A stretch of DNA of 32,973 nt from contig JAZQFQ010000010.1 in the NCBI GenBank assembly GCA_045539595.1, forward strand, positions 1 to 32,973, read 5' to 3'. Positions 1 through 7,663 of the stretch are shown piece by piece. This DNA is from SIG701 sp045539595 (GTDB lineage: Bacteria > Bacillota > Clostridia > Oscillospirales > CAG-272). Every line of letters begins with the position of its first letter. Within the stretch, counting starts at the first letter, position 1. Both the position numbers and the translations under genes were made by a program. The notes beneath the pieces are model-generated. The model did no database searches. It was not told where the DNA came from and was given only the letters and a program-made list of their open reading frames with translations.

Positions 1-1
1 C

Positions 2-421
2 GTGTTGATGGCAAACATCAATCGAAGCATCCGAAAAATCAAGACAGAGGAAATGGCCGAGTTCCGTCTGAAAAGCCCCCATGTTTCCTGCCTGTACTAT
101 CTGTACAAGGAAAATGCGCTTACGGCCAAGGAACTGTGCGATATCTGCGAGGAAGATAAAGCGAACATCTCCCGAACAATTGATTATCTGGAAACAAACG
201 GATATCTGGTCCGCCAGCCCCAGGATAATAAAAAGTATAAAAATCCTCTGGCGCTGACGGAAAAGGGACACGAGGTGGCTAAGCAGATCGCCGAAAAGAT
301 TGACCGTATCCTGGCCGAGGCCGGTGCCGGCATCCGCGAAGAAGAACGGGAGATCATGTACCGGAGTCTGTTCCAGATCAGCGAAAATCTGCAGAAACGC
401 TGCAGTCTGTACGAAAAATAA
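2..421 (+). CDS. MarR-family transcriptional regulator, 5' end cut by window
   Basis: Winged-helix DNA-binding regulator of the MarR type, probably a dimer that controls the adjacent catabolic genes. The segment around residues 36-100 reads as the wHTH: a helix with LTAKELCDICEEDKANISR (recognition helix region) followed by an LETNGYLVR wing and a conserved LTEKGHEVA stretch. The C-terminal helix (SLFQISENLQKRC) would help dimerise. The frame is open to the window edge and the first three possible starts (GTG, TTG, ATG) lie at bases 2, 5 and 8. MarR proteins usually have a longer N-terminal helix, so perhaps 10-20 residues lie outside the window. It ends 49 bases before the flavin enzyme on the same strand, consistent with local control of that operon. 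The ligand is unknown; a carboxylic acid or CoA ester is a reasonable guess. Confidence 0.85.
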   Translation: MLMANINRSIRKIKTEEMAEFRLKSPHVSCLYYLYKENALTAKELCDICEEDKANISRTIDYLETNGYLVRQPQDNKKYKNPLALTEKGHEVAKQIAEKIDRILAEAGAGIREEEREIMYRSLFQISENLQKRCSLYEK

Positions 422-470
422 TCCCCAGATAAACCCTGCAACATAATACATACGGAAGGAACTTTGCATT

Positions 471-2543
471 ATGGAGAACATGGATCCCAGATACAATGCG
501 TTATTCACCCCGTGGAAAATCGGCAATGTGGAAATTAAAAACCGCATCGTAATGTGCCCCATGGGCGGCACTTCCCTTTTTGGCTGGTTTGAATTGACCG
601 GATGCCACTTTGACCGTGAGGCTGCCAAACTCTTTCTGGAAAGAGCGAGCAACAATGTAGGTCTGATCATCCCCGGCATTGCACCCCTGAGAGATACATT
701 CTGGGGAAAATGGCTCTGGCAAAACCCGAAAATGTTCGAGGATCTAAAAGAATTTATGGATGAGATCCATAAGACAGGCGCAAAACTGTTCATTCAGCTT
801 ACCGCCGGTATGGGTCGTTCCTGGGCCATCACGGAGCTGATAGCCCCTCTGCACAAGAACAAATTCACCCGTGCTCTGATCAAGCCGGTCATCGACACAT
901 CTCACGAGCTGGCCAGCCCCAGCCCGCAGAAATCCCGCTGGGCGCACGATATTGAGTGTCCCGAGATGACGGTGGAGCAGATTCACGAGATCATCGAGGC
1001 CTTTGCCAAAACGGCAAAACTCTGCCGGGATGCCGGTGTGGACGGTGTGGAAGTACACGCCGTACATGAGGGATATCTGCTGGATCAGTTCGCCATCGAG
1101 TTTTTCAACAAGCGAACCGATGACTACGGCGGAAGTTTTGAAAATCGCTACCGCTTCGCTGCCGAGGTAGTACGCGCCATCAAGGAAGCCTGCGGCGAGG
1201 ATTTCCCTGTTTCCCTCCGCTATTCCGTGGAATCCAAAATGAAAGGATTCTGTGAGGGCGCCATACCCGGTGAGGAATACACCGAGGTTGGCCGCAATAT
1301 GGAAGAATCCGAGCGTGCCGCAAAATATCTGCAGGATGCCGGCTACGATATGCTGAACGCCGACAACGGTACATACGACTCCTGGTACTGGGCACATCCC
1401 CCGATGTACATGCCGGAAAACTGCAATCTGGATGACGTGGCACATATCAAGAAATTCGTGGACATCCCCGTGGTCTGCGCCGGTCGAATGGACGCAGAGG
1501 CGGGGGCCCAAGCGGTAGCTGAAGGCCGAATCGATGCGGTGGGCGTAGCCCGTCAGTTCCTCACCGATCCCGAATGGGTCACCAAACTGATTGAGGATCG
1601 GCTGGAGGACATCAAGCCCTGCATCTGCTGTCATGCCGGATGCTTCAATTTCTCCTCCTCCAAGGGACACGCCAACACCCAGGATCTGACGGATACCATG
1701 GGATTGGCACGATGCGCTCTGAACCCCGAAACCATGCAGTCGAAGAAATATCACATTACCCCCGCCAAGAAGGCGAAGAAGATCGCCGTCATCGGCGGCG
1801 GTATCGGCGGCATGGAAGCCGCTATCCTTTGTGCAAAGCGCGGCCATTCCGTAACGCTGTACGAAAAGAGCGACAAACTGGGCGGCGTATTCATTGCGGC
1901 AGCCTCCCCGTCCTTTAAAGAAAAAGATCGGGCACTGATCGCGTGGTACAACCGGCAAATCACCAAGTACCCATCCATTGAAGTGAAACTGAACACGGAG
2001 ATCACCGATGCATCGTCCCTGGCAGCCGACGAAATCATCGTAGCAACCGGCGCCAAAGCGAAAAGGATTCCCGTACCGGGCGCGGAAAACGCCGTGGAAG
2101 CGGTGGAATATCTGCTGGGCGAAAAAACGGTGGGTGAAAACGTAGTTGTCATCGGCGGCGGCCTGACCGGCTGTGAGATCGCCTATGATCTGTTTCTGCA
2201 GGGCAAACATCCTGCCATCGTGGAAATGCAGGACGATCTGATCACCACCCCCGGCATCTGCCTTGCCAACACCAGTTATCTGCGGGACTTCTTCAAGACG
2301 AACAACGTCCCCGTTCATCTGGAAACCGGCGTTTCCGAAATCACAAAAGACGGCGTAACCATCAAAACCAAGTCCGGTGAAACCAAGACCATCCCGGCGG
2401 ATTCCGTCATTCTGTCTGTAGGCTATACACCCGCTCCTTTGGCCAAGGCAAAGGGCCACGTTCACGTAATCGGTGACGCGTCCCATGTGGGCAATCTGCG
2501 CACGGTTATCTGGGGTGCGTGGGATGTATGTATGAAACTGTAA
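471..2543 (+). CDS. Old-yellow-enzyme/2,4-dienoyl-CoA reductase-type flavin oxidoreductase with 4Fe-4S cluster
   Basis: Predicted NAD(P)H-dependent reductase of an activated C=C bond. It has the three-part build of enoate reductase, 2,4-dienoyl-CoA reductase and BaiCD/BaiH. Residues about 8-375 form an FMN TIM barrel, with the family signature YLLDQF...NKRTDDYGGSFENR near 205-230. A 4Fe-4S site follows: C384, C387 and C391 in C-x2-C-x3-C spacing, then C415 in an RCALNP context. The C-terminal half carries two dinucleotide folds (VIGGGIGGMEAA near 440 and VVVIGGGLTGCEIAYD near 560) for FAD and NAD(P)H. The length of 690 residues is slightly above the usual 640-670. The start ATG has GGAAGGA 11 bases upstream. 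Only 12 bases separate it from the AcnX large-subunit gene, so the two are very likely co-transcribed and may act in sequence. The substrate cannot be read from the sequence. Confidence 0.88.
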   Translation: MENMDPRYNALFTPWKIGNVEIKNRIVMCPMGGTSLFGWFELTGCHFDREAAKLFLERASNNVGLIIPGIAPLRDTFWGKWLWQNPKMFEDLKEFMDEIHKTGAKLFIQLTAGMGRSWAITELIAPLHKNKFTRALIKPVIDTSHELASPSPQKSRWAHDIECPEMTVEQIHEIIEAFAKTAKLCRDAGVDGVEVHAVHEGYLLDQFAIEFFNKRTDDYGGSFENRYRFAAEVVRAIKEACGEDFPVSLRYSVESKMKGFCEGAIPGEEYTEVGRNMEESERAAKYLQDAGYDMLNADNGTYDSWYWAHPPMYMPENCNLDDVAHIKKFVDIPVVCAGRMDAEAGAQAVAEGRIDAVGVARQFLTDPEWVTKLIEDRLEDIKPCICCHAGCFNFSSSKGHANTQDLTDTMGLARCALNPETMQSKKYHITPAKKAKKIAVIGGGIGGMEAAILCAKRGHSVTLYEKSDKLGGVFIAAASPSFKEKDRALIAWYNRQITKYPSIEVKLNTEITDASSLAADEIIVATGAKAKRIPVPGAENAVEAVEYLLGEKTVGENVVVIGGGLTGCEIAYDLFLQGKHPAIVEMQDDLITTPGICLANTSYLRDFFKTNNVPVHLETGVSEITKDGVTIKTKSGETKTIPADSVILSVGYTPAPLAKAKGHVHVIGDASHVGNLRTVIWGAWDVCMKL

Positions 2544-2555
2544 GGAGAGTATCGT

Positions 2556-3836
2556 ATGTTTTTGAATGAGGAACAACAGGCCATACTGAATGGCGAAAGG
2601 GGCGAAACTCTGGCAAAGGTTATGCAGACCGTGGTCCGCTACGGTGAGCTATTCGGCGCCGAAAAACTGATTCCCGTAACAAGCCAATACAATCATCTGG
2701 TAACATCCTTCGGTCTGAAGGCGCTGGGACCCGTATACGATCTGATGAGTCAGCTTCTGGAGGAAGGGGTTTTGTCTCAGCAGAAATTTTCCGCCGATCC
2801 CCGCCCCTGCGATCCCAATGTGCCGAAAAACATTCTGCAAGACTTTATTTTCAATCATTTCATGTATACTAAGCAGGATTTTTATGAGGAACAGCTCCGT
2901 AAAATGGGTCTGATGGAAAAGGATGCTTTCTCCTGCACTTGCTACATGGATGAGGTGGGCAACAAACCGAACAAGGGCGATATACTGAGCTGGTCGGAAT
3001 CCTCCGCCGTAGTGTACGCCAATTCGGTTTTAGGCGCACGCTGCAACCGCAACTCCGGCATTATCGATCTGATGGGTTCCATTGTGGGATACGTTCCCTG
3101 CTTCGGTCTGGTCACAGACGAGGGAAGAAAAGCTACCTGGATCATCGAGATCCAAACCACAAAGAAGCCGGAGGCCCAGCTGCTCGGCTCCGCCATCGGT
3201 ATGAAAGTCATGGAAGATGTTCCCTACATCAAGGGACTTGACAAGTGGCTGGGTACCGAATTGGACGATGCCGCCTGCACCTATCTGAAGGATTTCGGTG
3301 CCGCCACCGCATCCAACGGCGCCGTTGGTCTGTATCATGTGGAGAATCTCACCCCCGATGCAAAGGAGCTGGGCGAGTCCCTGATCTGCGACGGAGCGAA
3401 GGTGTATGTGATCGATGACGCGGAACTGCAGAGAGTATACGACAATTATCCGATCATCTGGAAAAATCCCGACGCCAAACCGAAGCTGTGCTTCATGGGC
3501 TGTCCGCATATGAGTCTGGAACAGCTGAAAACCTGGACAGATCGCGTGGAAAATGCTTTGGCGGAAGCCGGCAATAAGAAAGTTGTCATCCCTACCGTAT
3601 TTACCGCCGCTCCGGCCGTAATCCGTGAATTTGAAAAGACGGACTACGCCGCCCGTCTGAAAAAGACCGGCGTGATCCTGTCCTACATCTGCCCGCTTAT
3701 GTACATGAACAATCCCCTGTGCGGAAAGATGCCCGTCATCACATCCTCCAATAAGCTCCGCACCTATACGACTGCGCGGTACTATACCGACGATGAAATT
3801 CTCACTCAGATCACCAAAGGAGGTACACAGGCATGA
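2556..3836 (+). CDS. Aconitase X (AcnX) catalytic-type large subunit, DUF521 family
   Basis: Large subunit of a two-subunit AcnX dehydratase, the aconitase-superfamily branch that includes cis-3-hydroxy-L-proline dehydratase and archaeal phosphomevalonate dehydratase. The diagnostic block is at residues 127-168: a Cys-x-Cys-Tyr start, GN-x-P, then WSESSAVVYANSVLGAR and a NR-x-SG tail. A second family block, MGCPHMSLEQL, lies near 310, and a C-terminal ITSSNKLRTYT stretch corresponds to the conserved T-x-S-x-K end. Candidate Fe-S ligands are C127 or C129 and cysteines near 310 and 375-385, but I cannot assign them firmly. The length of 426 residues fits the family. The start has AAGGAG 8 bases upstream. 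Its stop overlaps the start of the small subunit by 4 bases (ATGA), which indicates coupled translation. Predicted reaction: dehydration of a hydroxy acid. The actual substrate is unknown. Confidence 0.85.
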   Translation: MFLNEEQQAILNGERGETLAKVMQTVVRYGELFGAEKLIPVTSQYNHLVTSFGLKALGPVYDLMSQLLEEGVLSQQKFSADPRPCDPNVPKNILQDFIFNHFMYTKQDFYEEQLRKMGLMEKDAFSCTCYMDEVGNKPNKGDILSWSESSAVVYANSVLGARCNRNSGIIDLMGSIVGYVPCFGLVTDEGRKATWIIEIQTTKKPEAQLLGSAIGMKVMEDVPYIKGLDKWLGTELDDAACTYLKDFGAATASNGAVGLYHVENLTPDAKELGESLICDGAKVYVIDDAELQRVYDNYPIIWKNPDAKPKLCFMGCPHMSLEQLKTWTDRVENALAEAGNKKVVIPTVFTAAPAVIREFEKTDYAARLKKTGVILSYICPLMYMNNPLCGKMPVITSSNKLRTYTTARYYTDDEILTQITKGGTQA

Positions 3837-4276
3837 AAACATTCCAAGGCAGAGTCGTTGCCCCCGGCACGGTAAGTGCTGAGGCACTGGTTTCCCACGG
3901 AGGCCTGAATACGCTGGCATCGTTCCAGAAAGCGCTCCAGTTCGGTGATAAAAAAGCCACCTGCGGCGACCAGAGCAACCCCGATCTGTACGGTAAGCAG
4001 ATGGCCGGCAAGGCATTGTGCCTGCCGCAGACCATCGGCTCCACTACAGGCGGACTGGTCATCTACTGCGCGTGCTCTATGGGCCGCCAGCCCGCATGCA
4101 TGCTGTTTTCCAATCCCATCGATTCTCTGGCCGGTGCCGGTGTCATACTGGCGGACGTATGGCTGGATGGCATACACATGCCTGTAATCGATTCCTTGGG
4201 CGAGGAATTCCTGAATTACGTAAAAGACGGTATGACGATCACGATCCAAGAGAACGGCATCGTGGAAGTTGCGTAA
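3833..4276 (+). CDS. Aconitase X small subunit (swivel domain, DUF126 family)
   Basis: Small subunit of the AcnX dehydratase, corresponding to the aconitase swivel domain that closes over the active site. The family signature is the loop QTIGSTTGGLVIY near residues 63-75, whose serine is the expected active-site residue, preceded by ATCGDQSNPDLYG in place of the usual D-x-x-G-x-I-x-D-x-x-H type segment. Residues 88-112 (CMLFSNPIDSLAGAGVIL) match the conserved strand-turn-strand of DUF126 proteins. At 147 residues it is slightly longer than the usual 130-140. AAAGGAGG lies 8 bases before the ATG, inside the large-subunit gene. In some species the two subunits are fused; here they are separate, with a 4-base overlap. 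Confidence 0.83.
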   Translation: MKTFQGRVVAPGTVSAEALVSHGGLNTLASFQKALQFGDKKATCGDQSNPDLYGKQMAGKALCLPQTIGSTTGGLVIYCACSMGRQPACMLFSNPIDSLAGAGVILADVWLDGIHMPVIDSLGEEFLNYVKDGMTITIQENGIVEVA

Positions 4277-4322
4277 TCTGCATGGACACATGGGATTTTG
4301 AAAGGATTTCAATAAATTACTT

Positions 4323-6017
4323 ATGAAAAAAGAAAAATTACACGAAAAACTTGAATTTGAAAGCATACGGGATCTGGTAGAAAGATCCGCCGAGATGTAC
4401 GGCGAGAAAGTGTATCTCTCCTACCGCACCGCCCCCTCCAAAGAGATTGAGAAAATCACATTTCTACAGTTCCGCGATGATGTCCGGGCACTTGCCAGCG
4501 AAATGCTGTCTATGGGATGTGCCGGCAAACACTGCGCCCTGATCGGAAAACCTTCCTGCGATTGGGCACTGGTGTATTTCGCCGCCCAGTCCATTGGAGC
4601 GGTTCTTGTCCCTCTGGATCGGGATTGGCTGGCAGAGGATCTGGCAGAGACAGCCAAAGCTGCCCGCATAGAGTATCTTTTCTGCGAAGAAGAACTCTCC
4701 GATAAAGCATCTGCGATCACAGAGAAGGTAACTTTGGCTGCTCCCACCGTATTTCTTTTGGCCAAAGAGGAAGAAAAAAATCTGACTGCACTTACAGATG
4801 CCGGCCGCGAAAAATTTGCCGCATCCCCCGAGTCCTATTTCAATGCTCCGATTGACACAGATAAACTGTCCCTGCTGGTATTCACCTCCGGCACCACCGG
4901 CAAGGGCAAGGGCGTTATGCTTTCTCAGCAAAACATCCTCTCCGTAATGTCCGATATTATCCCCTATATCGATTTCTCCGAAAAGACCGTGGGTGTTCTG
5001 CCTCTCCATCATACATACGGCTCATCGGTAATGCTGGTGGGACATGCGATCATCGGCAGTGAAATCTATATTTCTGCAGGCTTGCGCTATGTACAGAAGG
5101 AATTGAAAGAGCAGAAGCCGGGACATTTGGTGATCGTGCCTCTGTATCTGGAAACGTTCTACCGAAAAATCCTCGCTAATGTAAAAGAAAAAGGCAAGGA
5201 AAAGCAGCTTCGCATGCTTATTAAGATGAGCAACGCCATGCGCAAAACAGGCGTCGATCTTCGCCGCAAACTGTTCAGCGGTGTACTGGCCGCATTCGGC
5301 GGAGAGGTGCGCACGGTGATTTCCGGCGGCGCGCCCATCAATCCCGAGATTCAGGAATTCTTTGAATCCATCGGCATCACCGTGCTGAACGGATACGGCA
5401 TCACCGAATGTGCGCCGATCATTGCCGTAAACCGCAGCCGGCGCATCGTTCCCGGCAGTGTGGGGCCCGTTCTGGACATCGACACCGTGAAGATTGACGA
5501 GCCCAATGAGGACGGAGAGGGCGAGATTCTCGTGCAGGGTCCCAACGTGATGCTGGGATACTATAACGACGATGCAGCTACTGCCGAAGCCTTCACCGAG
5601 GACGGATATTTCCGCACCGGTGACTACGGCCAGCTGGACGAGAACAATGTGCTGTACATCACCGGCCGCAAAAAGAATCTGATCATTCTCTCCAACGGCA
5701 AAAATGTATATCCGGAGGAGATTGAAAACGAGCTCTCCGCCACCCCCGGCGTGTTGGAGATCGTCGTGTACGAGGGCCAGAGCCGCCGCGGCATGTCGCA
5801 CAACGCTATCGTAGCGGAGATCTATCCCGACACGGAATATCTGGAAAAGAACAACATCACCGATGTGCAGGCCCATATCAAGCCTTATGTGGACGCATAC
5901 AACCGCTCCTCCGTTCCCTATAAGAAGATCAGCGTAATCAAGATTCGCAAAAAAGAATTCCCCAAAAATACCCTGCGCAAGATCATGCGTTTCAAAATGG
6001 ACATGACCATTGATTGA
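4323..6017 (+). CDS. AMP-forming acyl-CoA synthetase (long-chain-fatty-acid-CoA ligase-like)
   Basis: ANL-superfamily enzyme that adenylates a carboxylic acid and transfers it to CoA. The P-loop-like motif FTSGTTGKGKGVMLS lies near residues 185-199, GYGITECAP near 360, YFRTGDYGQL followed by ITGRKKNLIILSNGKN near 425-460, and the C-terminal KNTLRKIMR near 547-556, which supplies the catalytic lysine (about K553). The 564-residue length is normal for FadD-like ligases. The nearest ribosome binding site (AAAGG near 4302) is unusually far, about 17 bases, from the ATG; no better in-frame start is visible. It is the last gene of the MarR-AcnX operon, 46 bases after the small subunit, and a strong terminator follows directly. 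In this context it probably activates the product or substrate of the dehydratase and reductase rather than general fatty acids; that is inference. Confidence 0.88.
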   Translation: MKKEKLHEKLEFESIRDLVERSAEMYGEKVYLSYRTAPSKEIEKITFLQFRDDVRALASEMLSMGCAGKHCALIGKPSCDWALVYFAAQSIGAVLVPLDRDWLAEDLAETAKAARIEYLFCEEELSDKASAITEKVTLAAPTVFLLAKEEEKNLTALTDAGREKFAASPESYFNAPIDTDKLSLLVFTSGTTGKGKGVMLSQQNILSVMSDIIPYIDFSEKTVGVLPLHHTYGSSVMLVGHAIIGSEIYISAGLRYVQKELKEQKPGHLVIVPLYLETFYRKILANVKEKGKEKQLRMLIKMSNAMRKTGVDLRRKLFSGVLAAFGGEVRTVISGGAPINPEIQEFFESIGITVLNGYGITECAPIIAVNRSRRIVPGSVGPVLDIDTVKIDEPNEDGEGEILVQGPNVMLGYYNDDAATAEAFTEDGYFRTGDYGQLDENNVLYITGRKKNLIILSNGKNVYPEEIENELSATPGVLEIVVYEGQSRRGMSHNAIVAEIYPDTEYLEKNNITDVQAHIKPYVDAYNRSSVPYKKISVIKIRKKEFPKNTLRKIMRFKMDMTID

Positions 6018-6018
6018 T

Positions 6019-6053
6019 AAAAAGCAGGTGTGCATGAAGCACACCTGCTTTTT
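6019..6053. terminator. Bidirectional rho-independent terminator
   Basis: Perfect 15-base stem AAAAAGCAGGTGTGC (6019-6033) with a 5-base loop and its complement at 6039-6053. The A and T ends give a U-run in either direction. It ends the acyl-CoA synthetase operon (plus) and the Rieske-flavoprotein gene (minus), whose stop codon lies inside the right arm. Confidence 0.9.
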
Positions 6054-7350
6054 ATAGTTTCTTATCCCCGGTTGCCGGATTATTGATCCGTTTGCCACGC
6101 TCCGTGAAACGGGATCCGTGACAGGAGCAATCCCAGGAATGTTCTGCTTTGTTGTATTTCAGTGCGCATCCCAGGTGGGGACATCGCGGCACAGTGGGGG
6201 TGAGGATTCCTATGAGGGATTCAAATATATTAATAGCCAACTGCGGCCGCAGCATGCTACGGGACGGTGAGTACACCGTCGCGCAGGGATTCTGTCTTCC
6301 CAGAATCAAATCGCGCAGGAGCATGGCCGCTGTCATGGAGGAACTCATGCCCCATTTGTTGAATCCCGCGGCCACATACAAATTCCGGGTCCGCTGCGAA
6401 TACCGACCGATGTATGGGATATCATCCAGCGTCATGCAATCCTGCGTGGCCCAGCGGCACACTTCCGTCCCGTCGGGATAGTACTTTTGTGCGAAGCGGG
6501 ATAATTCCAACCAGTTTCCGCCTGTTTTGCCTGTACGGTGGCTGCCGCCGCCTATCAGAAGAAATTCTCCATAATTGCGGAACGACATGCCCTCTTTCGC
6601 TTCATCCACATACATGCCATGCACATCCGGTACGTTTTTCAGCGCAATCACATACGAACGATGCTGATACATCTTGAGAAAGTACATTCCATGCTTATTG
6701 ATAAACGGAAAATGGGTGGCGACAATAATGTGGTCTGCCGCTATAGTCCCGTTTTGTGTCACAGCACCGTGCGGCGTCACCTCCAGAACCTTTGTGTTTT
6801 CGTAAATGGGCAGATCCTTTGCGATGCCATAGGCGAATTTCAAAGGGTGAAACTGCGCCTGATTGCCCATCCGCACCGCACCGGCCACGGAAAAAGGAAG
6901 CGGCAAATGCTCCGCAAATTCCGCTTTAGATCCGATTAGCGCCAAAGCCTGCACCTCTTTCTCCATCTTCGCCCGATCGCATAGTGAATACACGTACGAA
7001 TCCTTCTCCTCAAAATCGCAATCGATATTTTTGCACATCCCGCGATACTGTTCCACCGCCGCCTGCTGGGATTCGTAATACAATCTGGTTCGCTCCGCGC
7101 CGAAGCGGCGGATCATTTTGCCAAAGATGGCACCATGATGAGCGGTGATTTTCGCCGTGGTGTTTTTCGTGATTCCATCGCATATACGCTTCTCTTCCGC
7201 CAGCACGCAATCCACCCCGGCCTGCTTCAGCAGATAGGCGCACATTATACCGGCGATCCCGCCGCCGATGATGAGCACATCTGTTTTGATGGGGTTTTGC
7301 AATGTCTCAAATTTCGGCTGTTCCGATGGGACTGACCATAAAGAACTCAT
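6052..7350 (-). CDS. FAD-dependent oxidoreductase (DAO/GlpO type) with C-terminal Rieske [2Fe-2S] domain
   Basis: Two-domain redox protein. Residues 24-55 hold the FAD-binding fold (VLIIGGGIAGIMCAYLLKQAG), and the second half of the flavoprotein core (LLIGGGSHRTG, YVAAGFNKWGMSSSMTAAM near 270-340) matches the D-amino-acid-oxidase/glycine-oxidase superfamily. The last 45 residues form a Rieske site: C390-x-H392 and C408-x2-H411, within CPHLGC and CSCHGSRF. Similar domain pairs occur in Firmicutes (Bacillus YhfW type), where the substrate is not settled. GAGGTG sits 7 bases before the ATG. It is transcribed toward the acyl-CoA synthetase and shares its terminator, so it is a separate unit. No signal peptide is seen, so it is probably cytoplasmic. 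The Rieske centre suggests that electrons leave the flavin one at a time to an unknown acceptor. Confidence 0.87.
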   Translation of the reverse strand: MSSLWSVPSEQPKFETLQNPIKTDVLIIGGGIAGIMCAYLLKQAGVDCVLAEEKRICDGITKNTTAKITAHHGAIFGKMIRRFGAERTRLYYESQQAAVEQYRGMCKNIDCDFEEKDSYVYSLCDRAKMEKEVQALALIGSKAEFAEHLPLPFSVAGAVRMGNQAQFHPLKFAYGIAKDLPIYENTKVLEVTPHGAVTQNGTIAADHIIVATHFPFINKHGMYFLKMYQHRSYVIALKNVPDVHGMYVDEAKEGMSFRNYGEFLLIGGGSHRTGKTGGNWLELSRFAQKYYPDGTEVCRWATQDCMTLDDIPYIGRYSQRTRNLYVAAGFNKWGMSSSMTAAMLLRDLILGRQNPCATVYSPSRSMLRPQLAINIFESLIGILTPTVPRCPHLGCALKYNKAEHSWDCSCHGSRFTERGKRINNPATGDKKL

Positions 7351-7412
7351 GATTTCACCTCATAATCTGATCTTTATGGAATAGTATTTCCCTTGGGTGT
7401 CATACTGATTCT

Positions 7413-7625
7413 ATGTCGTATTATAATTATCATGCTACGGCCAAACGGCTTATCGCCGAGGGCAAACTGCTGGGATATTATTTCACAGAAAGGCACAATG
7501 CCATCTTCCCTGCCCTTGTTTTGCTCTTTGACGATTATCGTCATCCGGTTATGCCGATCCGCTCGCATCGTTGGGAAGAATATCTGCCCCTTTTGCCGCA
7601 GGAAATGGAGATAAAAGGAAACTAA
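7413..7625 (+). CDS. Small conserved hypothetical protein
   Basis: 70-residue basic and aromatic-rich protein starting MSYYNYHATAKRLIAEGKL, with a C-terminal PIRSHRWEEYLPLL segment. It has no membrane segment or signal peptide. I recall similar 60-70-residue proteins in Clostridia with this N-terminal YYNYH pattern and PIR-x-HRW-x-EY end, sometimes labelled thermostable hemolysin delta-VPH; I regard that label as uninformative and unverified. No clear ribosome binding site is visible, which lowers confidence. It is divergent from the Rieske flavoprotein with a 62-base gap and is followed by its own hairpin terminator. Confidence 0.6.
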   Translation: MSYYNYHATAKRLIAEGKLLGYYFTERHNAIFPALVLLFDDYRHPVMPIRSHRWEEYLPLLPQEMEIKGN

Positions 7626-7651
7626 AACAGCCCCCAAAACGGAGGCTGTTT
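7625..7651. terminator. Hairpin terminator between convergent genes
   Basis: Inverted repeat AAACAGCCCCC (7625-7635) and GGAGGCTGTTT (7641-7651) with one mismatch and a short AAAAC loop. It lies between the convergent small protein (plus) and the membrane protein ending at 7664 (minus), and can serve both. Confidence 0.7.
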
Positions 7652-7663
7652 ATATACATAACA

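Noticed and set aside
744..2576. A 610-codon open frame on the minus strand
   Set aside because: It lies opposite the flavin reductase, has Gly/His/Phe/Arg-rich composition with no family motif, and no ribosome binding site.
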